A DNA stretch of 64,000 nucleotides from Deefgea rivuli DSM 18356 (GTDB lineage Bacteria > Pseudomonadota > Gammaproteobacteria > Burkholderiales > Chitinibacteraceae). Position 1 is the stretch's first letter. Each line of letters begins with the position of its first letter. Both the position numbers and the translations under genes were made by a program. Positions 27,067 through 37,043 of the stretch are shown here, piece after piece. The notes under the pieces are model-generated. The model made no database searches and had not been told where the DNA came from. It was given only the letters and a program-made list of their open reading frames with translations. The stretch lies in the NCBI RefSeq assembly GCF_000620145.1, contig NZ_KK211083.1, forward strand, positions 186,001-250,000, given 5' to 3'.

Positions 27067-28305
27067 TTACTGAGCTGGGCAGTCGCGCTGTAATTCGGCC
27101 AGTTTTTTTCGCAGGATTTCATCCATTTGTTCTTGGCTCATACTCAAACCTATTTTACTCATTTCGGCCTGTATGGCAGAGACCATTTCACTGCGTTCTG
27201 CCGCTGTTATTTCTCGGCATGGATCTTTTTTCGCTACTATTTCGTTATCGCTGGATTCTTCTGCGTCGATGGTTTCAGTTTCATCGTTATTTGCTGCTTC
27301 GGCTTCTGCATCTATTTTATTGTGTTGTGATAGGGCGTTAAAATCAGTTTTTTCAAAAGCAGAAGGCAGGCTGAGTAAGGAAATGACAATGCCGATACTG
27401 CCAGCAATGATAATAAATAGCGTGGGTGGTTCGGCAGGAAGACCATAATCATTTTCACCTGCATTACCCTCAAGGCTCATTAGCGCGAGTGAGCCCAGCA
27501 TCATCAGGCCATAAAATATGGCCCCAAGTCGGGCGTCGATGAAATACGCCACAATCACCGCGAGGCAGCTCCACGCGACCCAACTGCCAGGTTTATTTAA
27601 GTCGTGCAGGCGTAATACGGCAATTCTCAGACACTGTGCTACTGCAAATAGGCTGGCTAGTCCTGCAAGAATTAATAGCGGTTTGAACGTACTCAAGAAA
27701 ATCATTAGCAGCGCGCCAATGAAGATCACTAGCGTCATTAAAACGCTTTGCGCCAGATAACGCATTCGCCCAAGTCGCCCTTGGAAGCTCAATTCAAATA
27801 AGGCTGGGGTGGCAAATTCTTCGTCATTTTCGATGGGCGCAGCGGTTCGAGCCGTAGTGTTGTTTCGATTGACCGTGCTGATGATAGGCTCTGGTATCGC
27901 TTGTGCGGCTAAAACGCGTGGCATGTCGCAACCGCAGCCTAGGCATAGCGTGCGTTTGGGCTGTTGGCGGCCGCAGCTGGGGCAAGCGATGGTTTCTACT
28001 TCAGCGATTACCATCACGGGAGCTACTGCTAATGGGGGGATTTCGCTGGGTACTTTTGGCTTGGCTACTGGCGGAGTAATCGCTTCTGCGCGTACTTCAA
28101 CGCCGACTTTACCGAGTAAGCTTAAATAAGTATCTAGCTGCGCTTTGGGAAGCTCTTTTTTGATAATGCTGGGAGCGCTTGCGAGTAAATGAGCGGCTTT
28201 GGCGTAATCGAGCTTGAGGAGTTGTGCGAGCGATTGGGTTGCATTTTCAGGGCTCACGCCTGGTAAAAAATTGCCAGTCAGCACCAGACGGATTGTATCG
28301 CTCAT
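27067..28305 (-). CDS. DUF805 membrane protein with zinc ribbon
   Basis: The 412-residue multidomain protein has four parts. An N-terminal helical domain (about 1-75, GNFLPGVSPENATQSLAQLL) resembles the regulator domain fused to other DUF805 proteins. A zinc ribbon follows (CPSCGRQQPKRTLCLGCGC, about 108-126). The DUF805 region has four helices (about 170-290, beginning FELSFQGRLGRMRYL and containing RLHDLNKPGSW). The C-terminal tail is acidic with a predicted amphipathic end. Function unknown; DUF805 proteins are inner-membrane proteins. It follows the K+ channel-like gene at distance and has its own terminator. Confidence 0.83.
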   Translation of the reverse strand: MSDTIRLVLTGNFLPGVSPENATQSLAQLLKLDYAKAAHLLASAPSIIKKELPKAQLDTYLSLLGKVGVEVRAEAITPPVAKPKVPSEIPPLAVAPVMVIAEVETIACPSCGRQQPKRTLCLGCGCDMPRVLAAQAIPEPIISTVNRNNTTARTAAPIENDEEFATPALFELSFQGRLGRMRYLAQSVLMTLVIFIGALLMIFLSTFKPLLILAGLASLFAVAQCLRIAVLRLHDLNKPGSWVAWSCLAVIVAYFIDARLGAIFYGLMMLGSLALMSLEGNAGENDYGLPAEPPTLFIIIAGSIGIVISLLSLPSAFEKTDFNALSQHNKIDAEAEAANNDETETIDAEESSDNEIVAKKDPCREITAAERSEMVSAIQAEMSKIGLSMSQEQMDEILRKKLAELQRDCPAQ

Positions 28306-28344
28306 GATTAAGCCAGATAAGAATAGCCGATCATCATATTTAAA

Positions 28345-28458
28345 TTACTTCTTGATTGCAATTTTATTCAGGTGTGTTGGTTGTTGTCTTGAGGAACGCG
28401 GTTGGTATTGAAAATGAATGTGCGAAATAAAAGTTTCATAGCCAACCACGGTGAACAT
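28345..28458 (-). pseudogene. Relic of a second UPF0114 (yqhA-like) gene
   Basis: A 37-codon minus-strand frame reads MFTVVGYETFISHIHFQYQP, then about ten residues, then PTHLNKIAIKK. It matches the intact yqhA-like protein block by block: [20 protein letters not shown] ... [14 protein letters not shown]. The neighbouring nucleotides around GTTTCATAGCCA also match 26638 onward. Upstream and downstream parts of the gene are gone. It is best read as the remains of a diverged or duplicated copy. Confidence 0.6.
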
Positions 28459-28473
28459 CGGCGGTTATTAAGA

Positions 28474-28977
28474 TTAGGCTTTGCTCGGGAAAATAACACG
28501 GCTAAATATCAGCGTGATGAAAATCCCGAAATGGGTCGAGCCAATAATTGATTCGGCGATAAATAGCGTTTTGCCATGGGCATTGCAGGGCAGAAAGTCG
28601 CCAAAGCCAACGGTGGCAAAGATCGTCGTCGAGAAGTACAGCGAATCCAGAAAGTCGCTGCTATTGTTGCAACCCGCACTAGTGCCATACACATCAAAAA
28701 CCTGCCAGCCGGCCGCAAAGGTCAGGATCAGCAAAATATTACTCAGCAGAAACAGCCAGACCGCTTGCGCCGGATGCAGCCCCGTTTGCATGCGCTGGCC
28801 GTAGGCAATGCTGAAAATAAATGACAGATAATTGAGATAGGTGAAGGCAATAAACCAATACAGCGTATTGCCGCCGGGATCTAAAATTCTCAACCTAACC
28901 AGAAACGGCCAGACGAACATAAACAGCAGCGTATACAGCGGTACATGCCGCCAATTTATGTTCTTTAACATCATCAT
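28474..28977 (-). CDS. Two-helix potassium channel-like protein
   Basis: The 167-residue protein has about four hydrophobic segments. The pore loop and selectivity filter are TIFATVGFGDFLPCNAHGK (TVGFGD), with a preceding SLYFSTTIF pore helix. This is the Ion_trans_2 pattern of bacterial K+ channels. No RCK/TrkA regulatory domain follows, so it is a bare channel module. Its ATG overlaps the hisG TGA as TGATG, and three ATG codons are in a row. Translation is therefore likely coupled to hisG, an odd partner. Confidence 0.85.
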   Translation of the reverse strand: MMMLKNINWRHVPLYTLLFMFVWPFLVRLRILDPGGNTLYWFIAFTYLNYLSFIFSIAYGQRMQTGLHPAQAVWLFLLSNILLILTFAAGWQVFDVYGTSAGCNNSSDFLDSLYFSTTIFATVGFGDFLPCNAHGKTLFIAESIIGSTHFGIFITLIFSRVIFPSKA

Positions 28978-29624
28978 CAGGCGTGACGGCTTGCCACGGT
29001 GGCGTTAAAGGCATCGAGCATCGGTTGCAGGCGTTCGTGCTTGAGTTTCAGCGCGGATTGATTGATCACCAAGCGGCTAGAAATATCGCGGATATGTTCG
29101 ACGGCGACCAGATTATTCGCTTTCAGTGTGCCGCCCGTTGAAACCAAGTCAACAATCGCATCGGCCAAGCCAACCAGCGGTGCCAATTCCATCGAGCCGT
29201 AGAGTTTAATTAGGTCGACATACACGCCTTTGCTGGCGAAATGCTCTTTCGCTTGTTCGGTGTATTTGGTGGCAATGCGTAAACGTGCGCCTTGTTTGAC
29301 TGCGCCTTCGTAATCAAAACCATTTTGCACCGCGACCATCAGCTGGCATTTCGCAATTTCAAGGTCGAGCGGCTGGTACAGACCTTGGCCGCCGTGCTCG
29401 ATCAAGACGTCTTTACCGGCCACGCCGATGTCGGCTGCGCCGTATTGCACATACGTTGGCACGTCGGACGCGCGCACGATAATGAGCTGCACATCAGGCT
29501 GATTGGTGCCAATGATGAGTTTACGCGTGCTTTCTGGCGCTTCGCTCGGCACAATGCCAGCGGCGGCGAGGAGCGGCAGCGTTTCTTCAAAAATCCGGCC
29601 TTTGGATAGAGCAATCGTAATCAT
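28977..29624 (-). CDS. hisG: ATP phosphoribosyltransferase catalytic subunit, short form
   Basis: HisG joins PRPP and ATP, the committed step of histidine synthesis. The 215-residue short form lacks the C-terminal regulatory domain and normally needs HisZ, which is not in this window. Motifs are [38 protein letters not shown], and the PRPP loop [14 protein letters not shown]. It follows murA and a DUF4870 gene, as in related Neisseriales, but hisD does not follow directly. Confidence 0.96.
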   Translation of the reverse strand: MITIALSKGRIFEETLPLLAAAGIVPSEAPESTRKLIIGTNQPDVQLIIVRASDVPTYVQYGAADIGVAGKDVLIEHGGQGLYQPLDLEIAKCQLMVAVQNGFDYEGAVKQGARLRIATKYTEQAKEHFASKGVYVDLIKLYGSMELAPLVGLADAIVDLVSTGGTLKANNLVAVEHIRDISSRLVINQSALKLKHERLQPMLDAFNATVASRHA

Positions 29625-29662
29625 GTTGTTTCCAGTAGGGCACGCCAGCGGCGTGCGACAGC

Positions 29663-30066
29663 TTATTTAAATAATTTAATGCCTGCTGGGTATTTTGAAG
29701 CCCAGCCGTTCATGGCTTTAGCCGCTTCCCAGACCGAAAATAGTGCAGCGCCAATGGCGACCCACCACACAAACAAGGGTGTTCCGAACATAATCGTTGC
29801 CAGCAAGGAAAGGGCATAAAAGCAGCCCATCAGCATTTGAAAGTTGGCAGCTTGCACTGCATGCTGTTCGACAAACTCAGAATGCACGCGAGCAAACTGC
29901 AGGCCTAAAAATGGAATAATCAGCGCCAAAATCGGCAGCGGCACAATCGGCAACCAGCAAAGACCGGACAAATGAATAATTACCGCGCAGGTTTTTTCGC
30001 CTTGGCTTGGTGGTTTAAGTTTGCCGTCGCTATCTTCACCTGCAGGTTTTGGATTGATCGTTAGCA

Positions 30067-30067
<1 letters not shown>
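29663..30067 (-). CDS. DUF4870-like membrane protein
   Basis: The 134-residue protein resembles DUF4870 family members: [21 protein letters not shown], a second helix, then [14 protein letters not shown], where family members have a conserved E-(H)-x-x-x-A-x-N-F-Q. Two more helices follow. The ATG overlaps the murA TAA (TAATG), so it is translationally coupled to murA. It has about four helices. Function unknown. Confidence 0.78.
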
Positions 30068-31374
<1,307 letters not shown>

Positions 31375-31560
31375 TTATTTAAAGTAAGCCCACCAGACCC
31401 AAGCGACGATGCCGATCAGCCACGGCACATTCGTTAGCGCGACTAAGCGGCCGACACTGCGGCGATCTTGCGGTTTTCTAGCGTCGATTTTGGCCTGCTC
31501 GATGATGGCTTTTTGGTCATCAATCGCGGATAAATCAAAACGCTTATCGGGTTTGCTCAT
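31375..31560 (-). CDS. Small single-helix membrane protein
   Basis: The 61-residue protein has a charged N-terminal half (MSKPDKRFDLSAIDDQKAII...) and a C-terminal helix (ALTNVPWLIGIVAWVWWAYF). Its ATG overlaps the ibaG stop by ATGA, which supports it as a real gene in the operon. I do not recognise a family. Confidence 0.75.
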   Translation of the reverse strand: MSKPDKRFDLSAIDDQKAIIEQAKIDARKPQDRRSVGRLVALTNVPWLIGIVAWVWWAYFK

Positions 31561-31799
31561 TGGCGCAGCGCGAATTCGGCGGGCGTTAGCGTGGCGCGCA
31601 TCGAAATGGCGTGCAGCTCGCCTGAGTCGATATACGATTTTAAGCCGTCGTTAATCAGACGATGACGCGCCAGCAAGCCCATGCCTTCAAATTGGCTAGA
31701 CACGATGGTGGCGTAAAAATGATGGCCGTCGCCTTCAACATCTAATTGCGTACAGGGCAGAATGTTGGCGATTAGGGCTTGTACTTGTTCTGGCGTCAT
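31557..31799 (-). CDS. BolA/IbaG family protein
   Basis: The 80-residue protein has the BolA fold: QVQALIANILPCTQLDVEGDGHHFYATIVSSQFEGMGLLARHRLINDGL with a C-terminal helix. It is the IbaG (YrbA)-like subtype by its position next to murA and the Mla genes. These proteins bind [2Fe-2S] glutaredoxins; IbaG has been tied to envelope stress. Start MTPEQVQALI (31799) fits the family. Confidence 0.9.
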   Translation of the reverse strand: MTPEQVQALIANILPCTQLDVEGDGHHFYATIVSSQFEGMGLLARHRLINDGLKSYIDSGELHAISMRATLTPAEFALRQ

Positions 31800-31851
31800 G
31801 GTGTCTTCTAAATAACGGAGCGTGCGGACTGAAAAGGAGTTCACAAAAATG

Positions 31852-31883
31852 AGAAAAGCACAAAATTAAAAAGTGCTTTTTCT
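31852..31883. terminator. Hairpin with T tract between yadH and ibaG
   Basis: AGAAAAGCAC pairs with GTGCTTTTTCT around a loop of about 11 A-rich nt. T-rich sides exist on both strands. It may end transcripts from yadH, or attenuate entry into ibaG-murA. Confidence 0.55.
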
Positions 31884-31884
31884 T

Positions 31885-31935
31885 GGGTATGTGAGTGTGG
31901 CGCTTATCTAATATTGCCTGCACTCATATACCCAT
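31885..31935. repeat. 51-nt palindromic element, copy E
   Basis: It begins GGGTATGTGAGTG, has core GGCGCTTATCTAATATTGCC, and ends CACTCATATACCCAT. The arms GGGTATGTGAGTG and CACTCATATACCC pair with one mismatch. It sits in the yadH-ibaG gap directly next to the hairpin at 31852. Confidence 0.85.
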
Positions 31936-32024
31936 CAAGGCGATTGGTTTTCAAATTAATGCAGCATAATTTGATACTCGCGCCTTGCTGGGTTTTTATG
32001 GACAAAGTCTTTGTTACTAATGCC

Positions 32025-32777
32025 TTAGCGGCGAATTTTGTAGCCGGATTTTATCAAACTGAGCGCCAGTGCGGCGAGAATAAGTAAACTAAATCCGACG
32101 ACGGACAAAGAAAGCCAAGGATTTACATCGCTTTGGCCGAAAAAGCCGTAGCGAAAGCCGTCGATCATATAAAAAACAGGGTTGAAATGCGATACGTTTT
32201 GCCAGAAAACCGGCAAGCTATGGATGGAATAAAACACGCCAGATAAAAACGTCAGCGGCATAATCAGGAAGTTTTGAAACGCCGCGAGCTGATCGAATTT
32301 CTCCGCCCAAATCCCTGCGATCATGCCCAATACAGCCATCAAGCCGCAGCCTAGAATCGCAAAAATGATAATCCACAATGGGTATGTGATGGGCGGCATT
32401 GCAAATATTAATGCAGTGACTGATACCCCAAGGCCTACTACCAAGCCACGCACAATCGCCGCCAGCGTATAGGCGGTGAAAAATTCAAAATGTGACAGCG
32501 GTGGTAGCAACACAAACACCATGCTGCCGGTGATTTTGGATTGAATAATGCTGGAGCTGGTATTGGCAAATGCGTTTTGCAACATGCTCATCATCATCAA
32601 ACCCGGAATCAAAAACGCTGTATAGCTGACACCCGGAAACGGCTGTACATGCTCGGCCAATACATGCGCAAAAATCAGCAAATACATCAGCGCAGTGAGT
32701 ACGGGCGCACAGACGGTTTGGAAGCCAACTTTCCAAAAGCGCAGAATTTCTTTGTAAAACAGCGTGTAAAAACCCAT
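32025..32777 (-). CDS. yadH: ABC-2 type transporter permease (YadH-like)
   Basis: The 250-residue protein has six helices and the ABC-2 membrane domain plan. It has the N-terminal amphipathic GFYTLFYKEILRFWKVGFQT, FLIPGLMMMSMLQNAFANTSSSI, and LPLTFLSGVFYSIHSLPVFWQ. It should pair with the ATPase YadG encoded upstream. The YadGH substrate is unknown. The 156-nt gap to yadG holds a long imperfect palindrome (32868-32916). Confidence 0.88.
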   Translation of the reverse strand: MGFYTLFYKEILRFWKVGFQTVCAPVLTALMYLLIFAHVLAEHVQPFPGVSYTAFLIPGLMMMSMLQNAFANTSSSIIQSKITGSMVFVLLPPLSHFEFFTAYTLAAIVRGLVVGLGVSVTALIFAMPPITYPLWIIIFAILGCGLMAVLGMIAGIWAEKFDQLAAFQNFLIMPLTFLSGVFYSIHSLPVFWQNVSHFNPVFYMIDGFRYGFFGQSDVNPWLSLSVVGFSLLILAALALSLIKSGYKIRR

Positions 32778-32867
32778 GGTGTGTGAGGTGTTCGGCGTGA
32801 TGAGGCGGTGTAAAATCTACCGACTCAATCGCTTGAACACATCTCCTTATCAGTGATTGTTGTGGGG

Positions 32868-32916
32868 TCGTAGGTTGGAATTCACCCCGACAATCGGCTT
32901 GAAATCCGACCTACGA
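32868..32916. repeat. 49-nt imperfect palindrome between yadG and yadH
   Basis: TCGTAGGTTGGAATTCA pairs with TTGAAATCCGACCTACGA around CCCCGACAATCGG, which itself pairs CCGA/TCGG. It resembles the GTAGGTCGGA type dispersed intergenic palindromes of many proteobacteria and is unlike the window's other repeats. Confidence 0.75.
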
Positions 32917-32933
32917 ATCAGCCGTATTGGCGA

Positions 32934-33824
32934 CTAGCGCATCATTTGAACGAAAATTTCTTCTAAATCCGGCTGTGAAATTTCGATGTCTTTGAGCTGA
33001 ATCTGCGCTTGGCGTAGCGTCGCCAAGATGCTTTCTAGCCCGTTGCAATCAGCCAGTTTCAGCTCGAACCCGCCGTCACGCTCTTGCAGTAGCAAGCTCG
33101 AAAGTTCTGTCGGCAATTGCGCTGGTTTGAGTTTCAGAAACACGCTGCGCGCTGCGCCACGGCTCATGATTTGATCTTTGTCTTCCAGCGCCAGCAAGCG
33201 GCCTTGTTTGAGCATCGCGATGCGATTGCACAAGGTTTCGGCTTCTTCGAGGTAATGCGTGGTCAGTACGATCGTGTGGCCGTCGCTATTGAGGCGGCGA
33301 ATAAACGCCCATAAAGTCTGGCGCAATTCGACATCGACGCCAGCAGTCGGTTCATCCAAAACAATGACTGGGGGTTTGTGCACCAAGGCTTGAGCGACCA
33401 TGACGCGGCGCTTCATACCCCCAGATAGCGAACGCATATTGGCATCCGCTTTGCTGGTTAATCCGAGGTTTTCTAGAATCTCGGCTATCCAAGCTTGGTT
33501 GTTTTTAATGCCGAAATAACCCGATTGAAATTGCAGTGTTTCACGCACGGTAAAAAATGGATCGAACACCAATTCTTGCGGCACGATACCGACGGCGCGG
33601 CGGGCTTGGCGATAATCGTTTTGCACGTCAAAACCCATGACCGTGGTTCGACCCGATGTCGCTTTGCTTAAACCCGCCAAAATTGAAATCAGCGTGGTTT
33701 TACCTGCGCCGTTTGGCCCCAGTAAAGCGAAGAAATCACCTTCGGCGACTTCAAAACGAATGTCATTGAGCGCCGTGAAATCGCCAAATTGCTTGCTCAC
33801 GCCATCAAAAACAATTGCACTCAT
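32934..33824 (-). CDS. yadG: ABC transporter ATP-binding protein (YadG-like)
   Basis: The 296-residue ATPase has Walker A GPNGAGKTTLIS (about 36-47), Q-loop PQELVFDP, signature LSGGMKRRVMVAQAL, Walker B VIVLDEPTAGVD and the switch His in TTHYLEEAE. A C-terminal extension (about 220-296) is typical of exporters of this group. Its ATG overlaps the mlaA TGA (ATGA). It acts with YadH in the inner membrane. Confidence 0.9.
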   Translation of the reverse strand: MSAIVFDGVSKQFGDFTALNDIRFEVAEGDFFALLGPNGAGKTTLISILAGLSKATSGRTTVMGFDVQNDYRQARRAVGIVPQELVFDPFFTVRETLQFQSGYFGIKNNQAWIAEILENLGLTSKADANMRSLSGGMKRRVMVAQALVHKPPVIVLDEPTAGVDVELRQTLWAFIRRLNSDGHTIVLTTHYLEEAETLCNRIAMLKQGRLLALEDKDQIMSRGAARSVFLKLKPAQLPTELSSLLLQERDGGFELKLADCNGLESILATLRQAQIQLKDIEISQPDLEEIFVQMMR

Positions 33825-34648
33825 GGTGTTGCCTCGGTCGGCGTGCTGGCTGCGATAGCAGGCTTATTATCATGTTCGGGCGCGTCATTATCACTTCTCA
33901 TCGGCTGCGGATTAACGGCCGTGGATTGACGTGCTGCGGGTTTAATTTCTAGCTCATCTTCTTCATCACCCATCGGCAAAGGATGCGGTGGATTGCCATC
34001 GTGAATTTTGAACCAGCGGCGCTGCAAATAGCTATCGCGGATAAATGCATACGGGTCGGCTTGCTCTTTCAGCATTGCATCGAGTGGCAGCAATTGTGAG
34101 CGCGCATTGATGATAAAGACGGAGTAATAAGCAATTTGCCCCGATAAATCATCGATATAGTCAATCGGTCCCCACGCTAGCCGTACTAAAGGATCGGCAC
34201 TGTCTCGCAGTGTGAGCGGCCCATAAAATGGCACCATCAGGAAGGGGCCGGATGGTACGCCCCACACGCCTAAAGTTTGGCCAAAGTCATTTTCTTGTTT
34301 TTCAATCGGCAAATCACTGGCCCAATCAATCAAGCCGCCCACGCCTACTGTGCTGTTCACCAAGATACGGCCAAAACTTTTTGACGCGGGCGTGGCTTTG
34401 CCTTGCAGCAGTGCTGCTGGGATGGCAAAGAGATCGTCGATATTCTCAAAGAAATTATCCACGCCTTTACGCAGTGGTGGCGGCACAAAGCGCGTGTAGC
34501 CTGTGGCAACAGGCCGTAGCACGGTATCGTCGATGGCTTTGTTAACCGCAAATACAGGGCGATTAATGGCTTCAAGCGGGTCGTAATTGTTTTGTGGAGT
34601 CGCACAAGCGACCAGCAATAAAAGTGGTAAAACAATGAGACGGCGCAT
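33821..34648 (-). CDS. mlaA: MlaA family outer-membrane lipoprotein (VacJ)
   Basis: MlaA removes misplaced phospholipids from the outer leaflet of the outer membrane and hands them to MlaC. The 275-residue protein has a lipobox LLLVAC (Cys about 14). The VacJ core has YDPLEAINRPVFAVN, VRP-type helix, LVNSTVGVGGLIDWAS, ENDFGQTLGVWGVPSGPFLMVPFYGP and RDSADPL. A disordered Pro/Ala tail (about 225-275) follows. The start MRRLIVLPL (34648) gives the signal peptide. It is coupled to yadG by ATGA and follows mlaB. Confidence 0.95.
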   Translation of the reverse strand: MRRLIVLPLLLLVACATPQNNYDPLEAINRPVFAVNKAIDDTVLRPVATGYTRFVPPPLRKGVDNFFENIDDLFAIPAALLQGKATPASKSFGRILVNSTVGVGGLIDWASDLPIEKQENDFGQTLGVWGVPSGPFLMVPFYGPLTLRDSADPLVRLAWGPIDYIDDLSGQIAYYSVFIINARSQLLPLDAMLKEQADPYAFIRDSYLQRRWFKIHDGNPPHPLPMGDEEDELEIKPAARQSTAVNPQPMRSDNDAPEHDNKPAIAASTPTEATP

Positions 34649-34710
34649 GATGGCTACTCGAGAAAAACGTACAGATATCAATTATATAGGGAGTAGGGAG
34701 GGTCTGTTAC

Positions 34711-34744
34711 CTTTACTGAGTCACCGTTGGCGGCTCAGTAAAAG
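34711..34744. other. Stem-loop between mlaB and mlaA
   Basis: CTTTACTGAG and CTCAGTAAAAG pair (about 10 bp) around a 13-nt loop with its own CCG/CGG pairs. No T tract follows in the minus direction, so it looks like an mRNA-processing or stability hairpin inside the operon rather than a terminator. Confidence 0.5.
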
Positions 34745-34746
34745 TC

Positions 34747-35025
34747 TTAAGTTGTCGCGTCAGCCGTACCCAGTAGGGCACTTAAACCGTACACCGCAAT
34801 CAACTGCTGCAAATTGCTCGGTAAATGCATAAAACGTAACTGGCAGCCTGCCGCTTTGGCGCGGCGTTGCCATTCGAGCAAAACTGCAACTGCGCTCGAA
34901 TCAACGATTTCAAGCGCAGCGCAGTTGATGCTGAGTTCAGTTTGCGCTAAAGCCCCATCGAGCAAAGACAGCGCGGCGGGGCTATTGGCAAAGGTCAGTT
35001 CACGAGCGAGGATGATTTCGTTCAT
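34747..35025 (-). CDS. mlaB: Mla system STAS-domain protein MlaB
   Basis: The 92-residue STAS domain (LTFANSPAALSLLDGAL; INCAALEIVDSSAVAVLLEWQRRAK with the conserved DSSAV) is the cytoplasmic partner that stabilises the MlaEF ATPase complex. It follows mlaC by 11 nt in the mla operon. Confidence 0.9.
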   Translation of the reverse strand: MNEIILARELTFANSPAALSLLDGALAQTELSINCAALEIVDSSAVAVLLEWQRRAKAAGCQLRFMHLPSNLQQLIAVYGLSALLGTADATT

Positions 35026-35036
35026 TTGGATTTCAT

Positions 35037-35645
35037 TTATTTGCTTTGGCGTGAGCTGTTATTTCTTTCCATCAGGCTTTTAATCAGGCCATCGATGCCG
35101 TCTTTACGAATCTCTGCGCCAAATTGGTTGCGGTGATTATTTATAAAGCTAATCCCTTCAACGGTAATGTCGTAAACCTTCCAGTCGTTGCCCGTTTTTT
35201 CAAAACTAAAATCAAGTGGGATCGGTTTTTGGCTTGGTAAAGTGACTTCGGTGCGCACGGTTTGTTCGTTTGCATCATTGCCAGCGCGCGTACCTTTCAC
35301 ATTGATCTGCGCATTTTTATATAAAGTCAGCGCTGATAAATAAGTGCGTACCATCATCGTGCGAAATTCTTTGGTCAACGCGTCTTGCTGCGCTGGTGTG
35401 GCGCTTTTCCAGTAACGGCCCACAGCCAGTGATGTCATGCGTTCGTAATCGGCCAATGGAGAGAGGCGTTGATCGACTAGTTCGCGGGTTTTGGCTGGGT
35501 CTTTATCATTTTTTTTAATAATATCGAGTACGTCTTTGCTGGTTGCGCGGACGATTTGCTCAGGACTGTCGTTGGCCGCCAAACTTGCGCCGCTCATTAA
35601 GCCTAAAGTGGTGACGAGCAAAAGCTGTCGTAAAACGTGAAGCAT
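35037..35645 (-). CDS. mlaC: Periplasmic phospholipid carrier MlaC
   Basis: The 202-residue protein has a signal peptide (MLHVLRQLLLVTTLGLMSGASLA). The MlaC (Ttg2D) core follows with RLSPLADYERMTSLAVGRYWKSATPAQQDALTKEF-type helices and VYDITVEGISFINNHRNQFG. It ferries phospholipid between MlaA and the MlaFEDB complex. A hairpin repeat (35685-35768) sits in the 124-nt gap to mlaD. Confidence 0.95.
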   Translation of the reverse strand: MLHVLRQLLLVTTLGLMSGASLAANDSPEQIVRATSKDVLDIIKKNDKDPAKTRELVDQRLSPLADYERMTSLAVGRYWKSATPAQQDALTKEFRTMMVRTYLSALTLYKNAQINVKGTRAGNDANEQTVRTEVTLPSQKPIPLDFSFEKTGNDWKVYDITVEGISFINNHRNQFGAEIRKDGIDGLIKSLMERNNSSRQSK

Positions 35646-35684
35646 GATTTATTTCTCCGATGAAGTTTGTTTTGAAGTCGCCGT

Positions 35685-35768
35685 ACAAAAGTTTTCACGC
35701 AAGGCGCAAAGTCGAAGACAGTACAAATTGTACGGCGAGACGAAGCAACGATGCGTGGGAGCTTTTGT
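35685..35768. repeat. Hairpin module repeat (copy 2), inside the mla operon
   Basis: The arms ACAAAAGTTTTCACGC and GCGTGGGAGCTTTTGT are largely complementary. The core is AGTACAAATTGTAC. The blocks CGCAAGGCG, AAAGTCG, GGCGAGACG and ACGATGCG are shared with 1405-1485. It ends 2 nt from the mlaD stop codon and could stabilise the mlaFED part of the mRNA. Confidence 0.7.
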
Positions 35769-35769
35769 C

Positions 35770-36228
35770 TTATTTTTTATCGTCTTGGCTAAATAAGAAG
35801 CGACTAATTAATTGTTCTAAAACGATGGCTGATGAAGTGACTTTAAAAGTATCACCAGCGGCTAGATTTTTTTCTTCGGCGCCGGGCGTGATGCCGATGT
35901 ATTGTTCGCCAAGCAGACCCGAGGTCAGAATCTCGGCGGAGCTGTCTCGGCTAAAATGATAACGGCTATCCAGTGCCATCTCGACGCGCGCCACATAGCG
36001 TTCGCCATCCAGCGTGATATTGGTCACACGACCAACGACCACGCCCGCACTTTTAATCGGTGCGCGCGGTTTTAGCCCGCCAATATTCTCAAAATTGGCG
36101 ACCAACTCGTAGCTGGATGTGGCGGGTAAAGAACTTGAGCTGCTGACTTGTAAAGCCAGAAACAACAGTGCCGCTAAGCCGGCGGCAGCGAATAAGCCCA
36201 CCCAAAAATCGATCATTCCCCGTTTCAC
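35770..36228 (-). CDS. mlaD: Mla substrate-binding MCE protein MlaD
   Basis: The 152-residue protein has one N-terminal membrane helix (DFWVGLFAAAGLAALLFLALQ) and one MCE domain (YELVANFENIGGLKPRAPIKSAGVVVGRV; SGLLGEQYIGITPG). It forms a hexameric ring on MlaFE that holds phospholipid. It follows mlaE by 3 nt. Confidence 0.96.
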   Translation of the reverse strand: MKRGMIDFWVGLFAAAGLAALLFLALQVSSSSSLPATSSYELVANFENIGGLKPRAPIKSAGVVVGRVTNITLDGERYVARVEMALDSRYHFSRDSSAEILTSGLLGEQYIGITPGAEEKNLAAGDTFKVTSSAIVLEQLISRFLFSQDDKK

Positions 36229-36231
36229 TAT

Positions 36232-37017
36232 TTAAACTCCTCTGAACATAAACGCGGTCAGGATAAAATCCAGCGCCAGAATAACTAAAGAACTCGTCAC
36301 TACAGTACGCGTCGTCGCGCGGGAAATGCCTTCTGCAGTGGGCGGTGCGTCAAAACCTTCAAACACGGCAATTAGCGATATGGCAAAGCCAAAGAACACG
36401 CTTTTAATCACGCCATTCATCACATCAAGCCTAAAATCCACTGAGCCCTGCATTTGCGACCAGAAACTGCCATCATCCAGTCCAAGTAGTTTCACACCGA
36501 CTAAATAACCGCCAAAAATACCCATCGCGCTAAAAATAGCGGCCAGTAGTGGCATTGAAATCACGCCACCCCAAAAACGCGGCGCCACAACGCGGGCGAT
36601 GGGATTGACGGCCATCATTTCCATTGCGGAGAGCTGTTCGGTGACTTTCATCAAGCCAATTTCGGCGGTAATCGCACTGCCAGCGCGGCTGGCAAACAAT
36701 AGCGCCGCGACAACGGGACCGAGTTCACGCACGAGTGACAGTGCGACCAAAATCCCCAGCGAGCTGGAGGCGCCAAAGCGTTGCAGCGTGTCGTAACCTT
36801 GCAAAGCCAAGACCATGCCGACGAACAGTCCTGATACTGAGATAATCAAGACGGATAACACGCCTGCAAACCAGATTTCGCGCAGCGTGAGATGCGGGCG
36901 CAGTAGGCTAGTGCCGGAGTGCCGTAAGATCGCCACCAAAAATCGGCAAGCGAAACCCAACTTGATGAGGGTATTGGTGAGTGGTGCGCCTACGCGGCTA
37001 AAAAAATTAAATAGCAC
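36232..37017 (-). CDS. mlaE: Phospholipid ABC permease MlaE
   Basis: The 261-residue permease of the MlaE family has [18 protein letters not shown]-type signature ([29 protein letters not shown], split here) and [23 protein letters not shown] near its C-terminus. It forms the inner-membrane channel of MlaFEDB. It starts 26 nt after mlaF. Confidence 0.96.
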   Translation of the reverse strand: MLFNFFSRVGAPLTNTLIKLGFACRFLVAILRHSGTSLLRPHLTLREIWFAGVLSVLIISVSGLFVGMVLALQGYDTLQRFGASSSLGILVALSLVRELGPVVAALLFASRAGSAITAEIGLMKVTEQLSAMEMMAVNPIARVVAPRFWGGVISMPLLAAIFSAMGIFGGYLVGVKLLGLDDGSFWSQMQGSVDFRLDVMNGVIKSVFFGFAISLIAVFEGFDAPPTAEGISRATTRTVVTSSLVILALDFILTAFMFRGV

Positions 37018-37043
37018 GGTGCTCCTTGGGGATCAATTTCATA

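Noticed and set aside
34700-34712. Another MITE terminus (GGGTCTGTT)
   Set aside because: Only about 10 nt match, and no partner end is found.
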